Translations under genes and position numbers: made by a program | From: Diplonema papillatum | Lineage: Eukaryota > Euglenozoa > Diplonemea > Diplonemida > Diplonemidae | Direction: 5' to 3' | DNA length: 64,000 bases | Assembly (NCBI GenBank): GCA_030068145.1 | Contig: JAPJBO010000286.1 | Coordinates: 183,656 to 247,655 of the forward strand | Part shown: positions 32,057-42,900 of the stretch, piece by piece | How positions within the stretch are numbered: position 1 is the stretch's first letter | Layout of the letters: every line of letters starts with the position of its first letter | The notes under the pieces: generated by a model | What the model was told of the DNA's origin: nothing | The model's database searches: none | The model's input: only the letters and a program-made list of their open reading frames with translations

Positions 32057-33566
32057 TAAATACTAACTACAAACACAAGTTCAAACACCAGAAAACAAGC
32101 TCGGTGAGGGAGAACACAGATCCAAATTGAAGTTCAACTACAGCCGACACACGCCATGAACGCAAAATGCAAGCCTACACGAAAAGCGACACGCACCGCA
32201 CACCAGCACCTGCACATGGAAAAGTACAAATGCACACAGATCGCACGACCCGTACCCTTCCCCAGTCAGACTGAAGGGCGACGCCCGCACGGTAAGCCCT
32301 TCGATTCCCCGCCTCGGGCGGCGGTAGCGCTCGTCGCGAACCCGCCGTGGCACACAGCCCAGCCCGACCTGGGGTCGTCGAGCGTGTTCGAGTCGAAGGT
32401 AGCCGCCACGCCGGCGCCGTGGGCGGTTGAAAGCCGCGCGGACGAAGTAGTGCTCACGAAGTCGATCCAGGAGACGATGGGAACGACGTGGGCGGACAAC
32501 ACGAAGATGAGTGTCCCGGGGCTGGTGCTCTCGCAACTGCTGCCGAACAGCGCAGCCGAACGCTCCGGCGTGAAATGGTTCGTCGGGCAGAGAACTAGCA
32601 CATCAACAACGAAAAGAGGGCCAAACACAATAGGTGGAGAGCCCGGCAAGAGAGAACCAGGCACAAAATCAATGCGAAACGTAACTACTAACTGCAAACA
32701 CAAGTTCAAACACCATAAAGTAAGCTCGGTGAGGGAGAACACAAATCCAAATTGAGGTTCAACTACAGCCGACACACGCCATAAACGCAAAATGCAAGCC
32801 TACACGAAAAGCGACACGCACCGCACACCAGCACCTGCACATGGAAAAGTACAAATGCACACAGATCGCACGACCCGTACCCTTCCCCAGTCAGACTGAA
32901 GGGCGACGCCCGCACGGTAAGCCCGTCGCCGGCCTTCGATTCCCCGCCTCGGGCGGCGGTAGCGCTCGTCGCGAACCCGCCGTGGCACACAGCCCAGCCC
33001 GACCTGGGGTCGTCGAGCGTGTTCGAGTCGAAGGTAGCCGCCACGCCGGCGCCGTGGGCGGTTGAAAGCCGCGCGGACGAAGTAGTGCTCACGAAGTCGA
33101 TCCAGGAGACGATGGGAACGACGTGGGCGGACAACACGAAGCTGAGTGTCCCGGGGCTGGTGCTCTCGCAACTGCTGCCGAACAGCGCAGCCGAACGCTC
33201 CGGCGTGAAATGGTTCGTCGGGCAGAGAACTAGCACATCAACAACGAAAAGAGGGCCAAACACAATAGGTGGAGAGCCCGGCAAGAGAGAACCAGGCACA
33301 AAATCAATGCGAAACGTAACTACTAACTGCAAACACAAGTTCAAACACCATAAAGTAAGCTCGGTGAGGGAGAACACAAATCCAAATTGAGGTTCAACTA
33401 CAGCCGACACACGCCATAAACGCAAAATGCAAGCCTACACGAAAAGCGACACGCACCGCACACCACACACAGATCGCACGACCCGTACCCTTCCCCAGTC
33501 AGACTGAAGGGCGACGCCCGCACGGTAAGCCCGTCGCCGGCCTTCGATTCCCCGCCTCGGGCGGCG

Positions 33567-35045
33567 GTGGCGCTCGTCGCGAACCCGCCGTGGCACACAG
33601 CCCAGCCCGACCTGGGGTCGTCGAGCGTGTTCGAGTCGAAGGTTGCCGCCACGCCGGCGCCGTGGGCGGTGGAAAGCCGCGCGGACGAAGTAGTGCTCAC
33701 GAAGTCGATCCAGGAGACGATGGGAACGACGTGGGCGGACAACACGAAGCTGGGCGTCCCGGGGCTGGTGCTCTCGCAAGTGCTGCCGAACAGCGCAGCC
33801 GAACGCTCCGGCGTCGAACGGTTCGTCGGGCGGAAGCTGACCCACATCAACGGCGCACCCATCACGACGGTCCACGACATCATCAATGCCCGCGGCGCCG
33901 CGACGGACTACACCACCGGCACGCAAATCCTGACCCTACGATTCTCCCCCGCACCCTCCGCCGCCCCGCAGCAGGAGGTTTTAGTCGAAAAAAACCCGGG
34001 CGAACAACTAGGGTGCGGGTTCACGCCAGACTTGCACCTGCACATGGTGGTCCCGGGGACGCCAGCCGGGCGGTGCGGCCTCAGCAGGTGGGTCGGCCAG
34101 AAGCTGGTCCGGATGAATGGGTGGCCGGTGGCGTCGCTGGAGGAAGTGCGTGCCATCACAGCGCAAGGCAGCGTGTCACTTCAGTTCCGGCAAGAGCCCC
34201 CAGACCCCTTCCAGCACCAGCCAAGCACCGCCTTCCTCCAGGACCACCAGAAAGCCCCACCCCCAGGCCAACAACCCCCGGGCTTCCAGCACCAGTCAAG
34301 CACCGTCTTCCTCCTGGGCCACCAGGAAGCCCCACCCCCAGGCCAGCACCAGCTGGGGACCGTGTTCCTCCACGGCCGCCGCCCGGAAGCCCCGGCGCCG
34401 GCGGGGTTCCAGCCGCAGCCGCCGCCCGCGATCTCCGCGGGGAGCCTCAACGCGCTCAAAACCGACGTCTGGGACACGGCGACCCCTCGCGCACCGCCCG
34501 GCTGGACGACGGAACCCGCGAATTCTGGCGGAATTCCCGCCTTCGGCGGCCCCGCAGCGCAGCCCCCGCCTGCCGGCTGGCCGGCGGCTGCTGGGGAGGC
34601 GGCGCGGAAGGTGCAGAGCGTGGCGTTCGGCGACTCGGCGAAGTCGGCGTTCGACGCGTTCGTGGCCGCGGTCAACGGGCGGGACGCCGTGGCTGCGGCG
34701 CGGCACTTCTCGCTGGCGAGCCTGCTGCGGCACTACGACGCGGAAACCCGGTCGCTGACGTCGCTTCGGGGGGAGAAGGTGGCGGCGTACTTCAGGCGGC
34801 TCTTCGGTGACCTGCCGCCGGGCTGCGTTCTCAGCGTCTCGAGCAACGAGCCCGTTCCCGCCCAACCCGACGTGCGCGAGGGCGTAGCCGTCTGGTGCGA
34901 CGGCGAGGCCCCTGGCCAACATTACGGAGTGCTGAACCTCGTCATGCAAGGTGTGATTTTTTTCTTGGATAAGCACCTGCTTTGTAGGAAACGCTTGAGG
35001 AGACTGCCAGTTGCGAAAATCTCAAAGAAGGTAAATTTGCTGTAG
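33567..35045 (+). CDS. Double-PDZ protein with NTF2-like C-terminal domain
   Basis: The frame is open from a stop at 33417 to TAG at 35043-35045. 33567 is a GTG; the first in-frame ATG is 33720, within the lead-in to PDZ1, so the true start or 5' exon is unknown. An ACG|GTAAGC donor-like site lies at 33522-33530. PDZ1 (about residues 38-132): ETMGTTWADNTKLGVPG, VLPNSAAERSGVERFVGRKL, THINGAPITTVHDI. PDZ2 (about 137-208): VVPGTPAGRCGLSRWVGQKL, VRMNGWPVASLEEV. A Pro/Gln-rich linker has three imperfect repeats (QHQ.STVFL..HQ.APPPGQ). Then an NTF2/SnoaL-like fold (about 350-460; AFDAFVAAVNGRDAVAAARH to YGVLNLVMQG). The last 28 or so residues come from a family-B repeat and replace the final strand of that domain. 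Probably a scaffold protein; the partner is unknown. Confidence 0.7.
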   Translation: MALVANPPWHTAQPDLGSSSVFESKVAATPAPWAVESRADEVVLTKSIQETMGTTWADNTKLGVPGLVLSQVLPNSAAERSGVERFVGRKLTHINGAPITTVHDIINARGAATDYTTGTQILTLRFSPAPSAAPQQEVLVEKNPGEQLGCGFTPDLHLHMVVPGTPAGRCGLSRWVGQKLVRMNGWPVASLEEVRAITAQGSVSLQFRQEPPDPFQHQPSTAFLQDHQKAPPPGQQPPGFQHQSSTVFLLGHQEAPPPGQHQLGTVFLHGRRPEAPAPAGFQPQPPPAISAGSLNALKTDVWDTATPRAPPGWTTEPANSGGIPAFGGPAAQPPPAGWPAAAGEAARKVQSVAFGDSAKSAFDAFVAAVNGRDAVAAARHFSLASLLRHYDAETRSLTSLRGEKVAAYFRRLFGDLPPGCVLSVSSNEPVPAQPDVREGVAVWCDGEAPGQHYGVLNLVMQGVIFFLDKHLLCRKRLRRLPVAKISKKVNLL

Positions 35046-35102
35046 CCCACACGAAACACAGGTAAATCTGGGTTTAGTGGCGCGCCTAAGCGTTCAACAA
35101 AA
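34960..35102 (+). mobile_element. Family-B element forming the 3' end of the PDZ frame
   Basis: Starts in a T run (34948-34957) and reads AAGCACCTGCTTTGTAGGAA, then GAGACTGCCAGTTGCG..., matching 19160-19290, 20200-20310 and 60158-60290. It supplies the peptide LLCRKRLRRLPVAKISKKVN and the stop codon. It ends near the left end of FB2. Confidence 0.75.
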
Positions 35103-35112
35103 CCCGTAACCA

Positions 35113-36590
35113 TATGAGACGATGCCAAACCCCCCCCCCCCTTTGCACTAATAAAATCTTTTTTGATGTCACCCCATACTGGCCCCGAACCCCCATCTGT
35201 GTGGCCCAAAACGGGTCCCAAACGGTTTTTGACGGGCTGAGTCGAGGTAAAGGGGTCTCCGAAGGCCCACGAATGGGCCCAGGTGGGCCCAGGTGGGCCC
35301 CGGAGCGGGCACTCAGCGCGAGGGAGAGAGCCCCCCAAAATGGGGTCATTTTCGGGCCTCGCCACTACTCAAGCTAGTCAAACACTTTCTGGCCTCCAGC
35401 GGGAAACCCAGACTTCAAAACGACAAGATCGGCTGTGTTCCGCTGTAGATAGCCACCAGCGGGTCCTCTTGAAGCCGAAGAATGCTCTCGGGGGTCACAG
35501 TTAGCCCCATGTGTGCAGCGCCAGCAGTGTGGTATGCAAGTGCACCCTGCCTAGAATCCGGCTTCACCCGCTTTTGAGAACACAGTGCTTACAAGGAAAA
35601 CGCAGAATATAAGGTGGAAAAATGCAAAAGAACCAAGATGAGGACTGTGGGCCCCCCCGCCAACGCCAATCTCGGCAGCCTTTCCCCGGTTCTTTCAGAG
35701 ATTGTCACCCACGACCATTCCAACAGCCCTGTACCGGGCACGTGCCCAGTCCAAACCGCTCACGATGCGGCTCGCCTCGTCGTCAAGGCTGTTTGAAGGC
35801 TTCTGAAAGCCTACCAGAAAGGCGCTTCCAGATGTCAACGTTCTCCTCCTCTGTCATTAGGGCGAGAAAGAAACCGATCAGGTCCTCACCAGAGACCTTT
35901 TCGCAAAAGGTCCTGCTGGCTACGAGTCGTCTCTGCATGGACTGACCACGTCTCGTTTCCTCATGAAACGGCGACAACTTCTGCATTGCTCTCACCGATG
36001 ACTCCACGAACTCCAGACCCGTGATCTTTGACATTTCCCTCTCTTAGTTTCCGTTTTCCTGGGTCAACCTGTATCCTTAATTCGTATTGCTGGTAAAGCC
36101 GGATTCTAGGCAGGGTGCACCTGCTGCACCCACTCTATTTACAAGGTGTGCCTGCCCACCGCAGGCGCTGCAGGCGGGGTGGCCAAGTAGGGCTATCTGA
36201 GACCCCTGAGAACACTCTTCGGCTTCAAGAGGACCCGCTGGTGGCTATCTACAGCGGAACACAGCCGATCTTGTCGTTGTGTAGTCTGGGTTTCCCGCTG
36301 GAGGCCAGAAGGTGTCTGACTAGCTTGAGAAGTGGCGAGGCTTTGAAAATGACCCCATTTTGGAAGCACCCCCCTCGCACTGAGTGCCCGCTCCTGGGCC
36401 CACCTGGGCCCACCTAGGCCTATTCGTGGGCCTTCAGAGACCCCTTTACCTCGACTCAGCCCGCCAAAAACCGTTTGGGAACCGTTTTGGGCCACACAAG
36501 TGGGGTTTCGGGGCCAGTATGGGGTGACATCAAAAAAAGATTTATTAGTGCAAAGGAAGGGAGGGGGGGTTTTGGCATCGTACCATATAG
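35113..36590. mobile_element. Foldback DNA element FB2 with 0.46-0.49 kb inverted arms
   Basis: The left arm (35113-35575) and right arm (36097-36590) are inverted copies: GACGATGCCAAA plus C run, TTTGATGTCACCCCATACTG, then CGGTTTTTGACGGGCTGAG.., CCACCAGCGGGTCCTCTTGA and GTGCACCCTGCCTAGAATCC. The outer motif ATATGAG.CGATGCC on the left and GGCATCGTACCATAT on the right is shared with FB1 just inside its TA arrays. So the two are related though their arms otherwise differ. ACCATAT occurs at both outer edges (35109-35115 and 36582-36588). The core is 521 bp with a minus-strand frame (35783-36034). Confidence 0.75.
35783..36034 (-). CDS. Hypothetical 83-residue frame in the FB2 core
   Basis: ATG to stop on the minus strand. 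The composition is coding-like, with MSKITGLEFVESSVRAMQKL followed by charged helical sequence and a hydrophobic patch (DLIGFFLALM). No family is recognised. Lying in the single-copy core between inverted arms, it could be a captured host exon or a relic of an element protein. Confidence 0.35.
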   Translation of the reverse strand: MSKITGLEFVESSVRAMQKLSPFHEETRRGQSMQRRLVASRTFCEKVSGEDLIGFFLALMTEEENVDIWKRLSGRLSEAFKQP

Positions 36591-36674
36591 CCCTTTCTTG
36601 CTCTAAGAGAACCCATTCATGAACGGCCACACGGAGACCCTAAAACCACGGAATTTCAAGCGAACTTTAACTCT

Positions 36675-36767
36675 AAAAATACCCACTTTGTAGTTGTTTT
36701 CTTTTCTCCCCCTCTAGCCTCCTCCAAAATGAGCACAAGGCAGTCCCTCGAGTATTTTCATGTAAGA
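36675..36767 (+). repeat. Family-B element, 3' part only
   Basis: Runs from ACCCACTTTGTAGTTGTTTT to GGCAGTCCCTCGAGTATTTT. The 5' half of family B lies at 34960-35102 on the other side of FB2, so FB2 may have inserted into or near a single family-B element. Confidence 0.6.
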
Positions 36768-36934
36768 TCGCGGATCATAAAAGATTAGTATATCCGACGA
36801 ATACCTACCACTTGTACAAGGACTACTTTAATAACCCCATCGCTATCCCGATAACATCGTAACTTCACCCCTCGCTTGCCCACCCACCCTTGCCCCTTTT
36901 CTGAAGCCGTGTCCTGAGGCGTCACGACGATTGT

Positions 36935-37072
36935 CGCCACGGCCAATGGGCGGGACGCCGCGACGGCGGCGCGGCACTTCTCGCTGGCGGGGGGAGAAGG
37001 TGGCGGCGTACTTCAGGCGGCTCTTCGGTGACCTGCCGCAGGGCTGCGTTTTCAGCGTCTCGAGCAACGAGC
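36935..37072 (+). pseudogene. 3' echo of the PDZ gene (NTF2-like segment)
   Basis: Repeats 34660-34848: GGGCGGGACGCCG, GCGGCGCGGCACTTCTCGCT, then after a 50-odd-base deletion GGGGGAGAAGGTGGCGGCGT through GCGTCTCGAGCAACGAGCC. It then joins family-A sequence at about 37079. Frameshifted and truncated. Confidence 0.85.
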
Positions 37073-37078
37073 CACCCC

Positions 37079-37215
37079 GTGTTGAACGGACGTGAGGTCG
37101 TGCGGGCCTACCCCTACCACGACAAGACACACAAACACGACAGGTCAAAGTCCTGAGTGGTGCAAGCGAAGAATCAGATTGTGTTTGTATTGTGTTTGCC
37201 CCTCTCCCTCTATAT
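37079..37215 (+). repeat. Family A, internal fragment (copy 4)
   Basis: Starts GTTGAACGGACGTGAGGTCG and ends near TTGTATTGTGTTTGCCCCTC. The matching end piece (CTCCCTTCCATTCGGAG...) lies 310 bp downstream at about 37525-37575. Confidence 0.7.
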
Positions 37216-39200
37216 TTCCTCGTGACGTGAAAAGAAAACTTTTTCCCTTACCTTATCCCACAAAACCAGCACCAATAACAACGACCCCCCGGGTACTTCG
37301 CGTCAGCGATCTGCTGCCCTCGACACGCTAGCGATACCGCTATGCAATGAGCTCTGGCGACAGCCATGAAGCATGCACGGCCCTTACTTAGCCCCACTGT
37401 GGCCTTTTCTGCCTCTTTCACGGGAGCCGGATTAGGTGCGCCTTCATAAAACTTCTCTTCTCTCCCCCTAGCCTATCGACCTTACCTTCTCCCAAACAAA
37501 ACCAACGCCAGTAACAATGTCACCCCCTATATTACCTCCCTTCCATTCGGAGCCAAAGCAGCTACGTCGAGTATGTCACTGGGTTCGATCACAAATGGTG
37601 AGAATGTTTACACTTCACGCCTCTCGTTCTTCTGATTCTTGCTGAAGACACGTTGTGAATCATGCTTCTGCACAGTATACGGCAGAACCGATCTCCAAAA
37701 CCGATTTTGGGCCGAAACCCGGGAAACGCGAACTCGGTGTCGGTCACAAGAGCCATGGACTTGGCAAAGCACATAGGAAATAAGAGCGCGCGCTAAAATA
37801 AGTCGGATAGTCGGCAATAGGCAACTAAGATGCACACACAAGCACACGTACTGCCACTACAGCAGATACGATACACATACAAACAAACTAACTACTGGTC
37901 ACCCGGAGACTATAAAACCCCGGATCCCTAAGCGAACTTGCTCTCCAAAATCAAGGACGAGTAGTCTTGCAACACCAGAGCTGAGAGGCGCACAGACAAA
38001 CCAACAACAGGTCAGCAGATCCTGCGATACTGCGCGTCAATATCTCAGCCGACCGGAGAAAGCTGAATCATTCGTGCATCCGATGGTATCGAATCGCATA
38101 GCAAAACGCAAGAGAATTCCGGAACAGTTTGCGTTGAAAATACCGGCTGACGACGGTCGCCTCGAGATGTTACTTAGGTCCTTAGAACCCCCGGATCCTC
38201 AAGCGAATTTTCACCTTGAAATGGAACGCTCGAAGTACTCACGAAAATCACACACAACAAGTCAACTGAAGACTTGAAACCACCGACTTCAGAAAGCAAG
38301 AACTAATCTGAAAAAGGCGGTTCGTCAACCCGCGTGCGCGTGCATTATCTCCGACTCGACTCATCGCGCGCGTGGTCGACCGTTACGCGCTTGCCCCAGC
38401 AAAGTAGTTATTCTTGCTCGTCTTGCCCGCCTCGTCTCTTGCTTGTACTCTAGAATAGAGACGTGTGCTGCCAGGCAAGGCACATAGTTCATCCGTTTTA
38501 TCACGTCCGTTCGTCTTGTCGAACAGCTGCTCAAGTTCTGTCGGGCGAAGTTCTGAAGGATGGCGAAGAGCACACCGCGGCCTGCCTGTATGCTCAACGG
38601 CCTTATCACGTGGGCGGCCCTGAGATTACCCTCCTCAGGTGACACCGCTGTTTTATCTTTAACCACATAAGGACGAACGACGCATATATATATATGCGTC
38701 GTTTACAAGGTTATTCCTGTGAGCATGTACGAAGCCAAATACTCATCGAAAGTGGTCGTCGTTTGTTTTTTTGGAAAGATATGGCACAGGTCTTTCGAAT
38801 GCGACCTTCGTCGGGCAGAAATACCGCTCCGGGCTGTGGGCGGATGCCGCTGCGAAAACCGGGACGCAGTCAAAAAGTGGGTTTGTACAGGTTTTTGCCT
38901 GTAGTCATTGCAGAATACAAGCTAGGACACTTGCCAAGTTCCCCTGACCCGCCAAGTGCGTTGAAGAGCAGCCAAGACGCACCGCGGCCTGCCCTGTATG
39001 CTCAATGGCTTTTATCACGTGGGCGGCCCTGAGACTACGTTCCTCAGGTGACACCGCTGTTTTATCTTTAACCGTATTACAACGCTCCTTCGTCGATGCC
39101 CCGACACGTGCAGCAGTACCTACAACTCGGCAGTCCGCATCCTGCGCAACGAATGCATCTCCTCCGTGGTGTGTGTGAAAACAAGTTAGAGTAGACTACT
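37216..39200. other. Intergenic region before the TPR gene
   Basis: Contains a relative of 16067-16185 at 37848-37960, and direct repeats 38563-38670 and 38962-39075 (CACCGCGGCCTGCC.TGTATG, ATCACGTGGGCGGCCCTGAG, GGTGACACCGCTGTTTTATC) around a 28-bp palindrome (38676-38703). A 67-residue + frame at 38074-38277 (KRKRIPEQFALKIPADDGRL) and a minus frame at 38361-38666 starting at GTG are coding-like but unrecognised. The repeat at 38962-39075 would be a 5' echo of that minus frame. Confidence 0.35.
38676..38703. repeat. 28-bp perfect palindrome
   Basis: AACGACGCATATATA meets its exact inverse TATATGCGTCGTT with no loop. It lies directly after the first of two 110-bp direct repeats. Confidence 0.9.
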
Positions 39201-39570
39201 GTAATTTTGCAAACCCGGCGTGGAAGGCAAGGTGGGTTGGGGTGAAGGGATCTATCATGCTGCCTTATGAGGGGATTAAGTCGCGGCAAGTGGTCAACGA
39301 GCATCCTGCGAGTTGCAGGATACGGCCGCACAGCAAGGCGTGGGGCAGCAGCAGCGGGCGGCGGCGCGAGCGCCGCGAAGAGCGGCAAAGGCACGAAGCG
39401 GCTGGCCCGCCCGGTGCTCCTGCCGATGCGCGCACGCCCGCCGCCCCACAGCCCAGCAGCTGCTGCCGCATCAGGAGGCACCTCTTCCCAAGTGGAAGCA
39501 GATCCTGCGCAAGGGCTCCGGGCCAACGACTCCAGCACATTCTTTTCTTGAAAGTATGCAGATCCTGAAG
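39201..39570 (+). pseudogene. 5'-end echo of the TPR gene
   Basis: Bases 39201-39465 repeat 39676-39925: upstream sequence, the start ATGCTGCCTTATGAGGGGAT, GGCAAGTGGTCAACGAGCAT, and CACGAAGCGGCTGGCCCGCC to the CAG tract. A single CAGCAG remains where the gene has 14 CAG. The frame is lost by small indels and sequence after the CAG site is unrelated. Confidence 0.9.
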
Positions 39571-39725
39571 AAGAGTTGAGACCAGCTACCGGCGCTGGTC
39601 TATAATAAACGCGCCTGTCTTTTTAAAGAGAGATGCTTGGCAGCGTCTTGTGGCGTATCAAATAGGAACTACAATTAGTTTTGCAAAACAGGCTTGGAAG
39701 GCGAGGTGGGTTGGGGGGAAGGATC

Positions 39726-39922
39726 ATGCTGCCTTATGAGGGGATTAAGTCGCGGCAAGTGGTCGACGAGCATCCTGCGAGTTGCAGGATACGGCCGCAC
39801 AGCAAGGCGTGGGGCAGCAGCAGCGCGGGCGGCGGCGCGAGCGCCGCGAAGAGCGGCAAAGGCACGAAGCGGCTGGCCCGCCCGGTGCTCCTGCCGATGC
39901 CGCACGCCCGCCGCCCCGCGGC

Positions 39923-39967
<45 letters not shown>

Positions 39968-42900
39968 GCCCTCCCGAGAGTCGGCCCGACGCGTCAACCC
40001 GACGGCGGACGAGAACGGAGAAGACTCTGCGCTACCCCCTCCTGCGGTAGTCCCCGTGACCCGATCCCTAAGCCCACCCGTTCGCAACACGAGCCCACCC
40101 GCAGCCCCCGCCTGCACTTCGCCGTTCAAAGCCCGGTCTCCTGCCTCCACCGTGTCACGCATCCCCGACGAGTTCATGCCCCCACCCTACCCCACGCATA
40201 GACGCCCCACCGTCGATGTCCTCCAGCTCACGGGAGACACCTCGCCGCTGGACAGCGCGAGCTGGAAGCAGACCCTCCGCACCCTCGACGTGTCCGAACC
40301 GGTGCGCGAGCCGCCGGGCTTCGACGGGTGCGTGACGCCGCGGTTTAAGTGCCCGAAAAACGTCGTTTGCACGCGCGGCGCGAGCGCGCAGAGGGTCGAG
40401 GGATTTGCGGTGTCGGAAGACGCGGGGAAGGAAGGGGTTGACCAGGCGCTCGCATTCGTCGTGCGGACGCAGCACGAGGAGCTGTTCCTGGCCCCGCCGC
40501 TGGTCAACGGGGACGGCACGCTGTTCTTCACCCCCACGTACGCGCGGACGGGCGTCGCGTCTTGCGCGATTCTAGCCGTCGACCACGCGGCGGTGCTCGA
40601 AACGCCGCCGCCGAGCCCCGGCGCCGCCAGCCAGGCCTCCGACGGTTGCCTCGCGGGATTCGAACGGTTGAAGTCCTCTGCATGGGTCGGCTTCACCATC
40701 ACCGTCCAGTCTCAGCCCGCGGCCGGCGGCAAGTCAACCAGCCCCCGCCCGCACTCGCCGGCGACACCCGGGGGGGGCGGCTGTCGAGTCGGGGGAGGGC
40801 TCCCGAAGGACTGGCGGTCGTACCGGAACAAAGCCACCACCGCGACGACGGCAGCCCTCGGCGGCGCCGTGCAGTGCGTGCCGCCGACGAACGTGGACAA
40901 CCCGGGGTCACCCACTACGGCGCCTGCGCCGAAACCCGCGTCGCACACCTTTCCGTCGGTCAACCTGCACGCCCTCCGCACTGTCGCTGAACCGAAGGCG
41001 AACCGGGACAAGGCGCTGATCCTCGTGCGGGCGGCTGCCCCTGTCAAGCTCATCTCCACGTTCAACGAGCTCGACTCGCTCACCGACGACAGCCCAGCCG
41101 TGACGGCCGCCGAGGCCGCCGCCCGCGTCGCGGCGGCGAACGTCCACGCGTGGCAGCTCGTCGGCGGCCAGCGCACCTGGGACGGCCTGTTGCTGGCTGT
41201 CGGTGGCGGAGAAGCCCCGCGGAAGCCCGGGGTTGCAGCGTCCTTCTCCGAGGCTGCGGCGGCTGTTTTCCGGCACAGCCCGTCGCCACTGCCGGTGGCG
41301 GACGTCGCGAAGAAGCTGGGCAAGGCGCACCAGGCCGCGGGCAGTCCCGCGGCAGCCGCGGCGTGCTTCGCGCTTGCCGTCCGGATCGTACTAGAGAAGC
41401 GCGGGCACCGGGAGTTGACGGCGGCGGCGTGGCGGGAAGTGGCGCTGGACGACGGGAATCACGCGTACTCCAACTCGCTCTTCGGCTCGGTGACGCTAAT
41501 GGCGGTGCATCTCAAGCACACCGGAAACTACACGCGGAGCGTCGACCTGCTTGGAATTGCACTCGAAATCTGCAGCTCGTCGGAGACCGGCGGAGGCCCC
41601 GCGGACATCTCGCACGCCCAGGCCGCAAGCATCCTGCTCCAGCTCGCCGAAATCCACGTCGAAACCGGCGACCTCGCGCGCGCCCACGCTTGCCTCGACC
41701 GCGCCGAATCCCTCGATCCCCACCCGAAACCGCCCGGCGGCGGGGGCGGCGACGCGAGTGAACCGGTGTTCCTGCGGGCGCTGGCCCGCGTGCGAGCCGG
41801 CGAGTGGCAGAAGGCGCACGGGCTCATAGCGCAGTGCCTGGGGCTGCGGCGGAAGGCAGCGGGGGGAGACCACCCGTTGGTCGCCGAGGTCCTGCTGCTG
41901 CGGGCGCGGGCGTTTGAGGTGTGCGGGAAGCACGAGCAGGCGGCGCAGGCGGCGCAGGAAGCCGTCGAGCTGGCCGAGAAGCGGGCGCTCGAACGCACCG
42001 GCTGGCAGTCGCGCGCGTTGCTGGCGGCCTGCCTCGCCGGTCTTGCCTCCTGCCACGTCTCCAAGGGAAAGTACTCCGCCGCGCTGCCGCTGTACGAAAG
42101 CATAGCCGGCAAGCTCCCGGCGCTGGCTGCCAGGGCCCCTGCGCTGGTCGGCGCGTGGCACGCGCAAATTGCCGCGTTCCACGCGTCGCAGCGGCGGCTC
42201 GGTCCCGCCGCCGACCACGCCGCCGCCGCAGTCGCTGCCCACGATGCCGTCGTCCTTCCCGGCGCCCCCCACCCGCTCCGCGGCGTCGCCGCCGCCACGC
42301 AGCAGTGGATCGCGCACCGGGCGGCCGGCCCAGCCGGCGGCGGCGTCGACCCGCGGAAGCCGCGGGCGCAGCATTCGGCGGCGCTCGCGAGGGAAGCGCG
42401 GGGGCGGGTTGTGGCGGCGGCGACTGAGGCCGTGTTCGCTGTCGTGGGTGCGTGCGCGGAGCGGCCGGACCTGTCGTCCGCTGTGTACGAAATCCTCGGA
42501 GACGTGCTGCTTGCAGACGGCCAGGCGGAGAGGGCGCTCGCGCTGTACTCAAGGGCGTACGACTGCCTGCGCGGCATCGGCGGGGTAGAACACGAGCAGC
42601 GTAAGCCCGTGCTGGTGTCGCAGCTTTGCGCGGCGCACTGCACGGTTGCCGCGAAAAACGGGCCCAGCCAGCTCGGGTGGCTGGTCGACGACGTGACCCA
42701 CGAGCTGCGCCGCAAGCAAGAAGCGCACGGCGAGTGGAGCTTCCAGACGTGCGGGTACCTGCAATGCCTCGCCGAGCTCTGCTACGCGGAGGGCGACTAC
42801 CGAAAGAGCACCGGTCTCCTCGCGCAGATGCTGAAGATCAGCGACAGCCAGAACCTCCTGTTTCTCCTGGGCCACCTCTTCCGCCCGTCCGCGCAGCTGA

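Larger units (their letters stand above)
30205..33413 (+). pseudogene. Tandem 5'-end echoes of the PDZ gene, interrupted by FB3
   Basis: Partial copies lie at about 30205-30330, 30413-30576 plus 32066-32151 (split by FB3), 32152-32778 and 32779-33413. The unit is about 630 bp. Each runs from 5' flank through the first PDZ-coding segment (GTGCTCTCGCAACTGCTGCC..TTCGTCGGGCAGAGAACTAG) and then decays into non-coding sequence shared by all copies. The copy at 32152 keeps ATGAACGCAAAATGC and an open frame from 32156 through PDZ sequence. Later copies have ATA in place of ATG. Confidence 0.85.
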
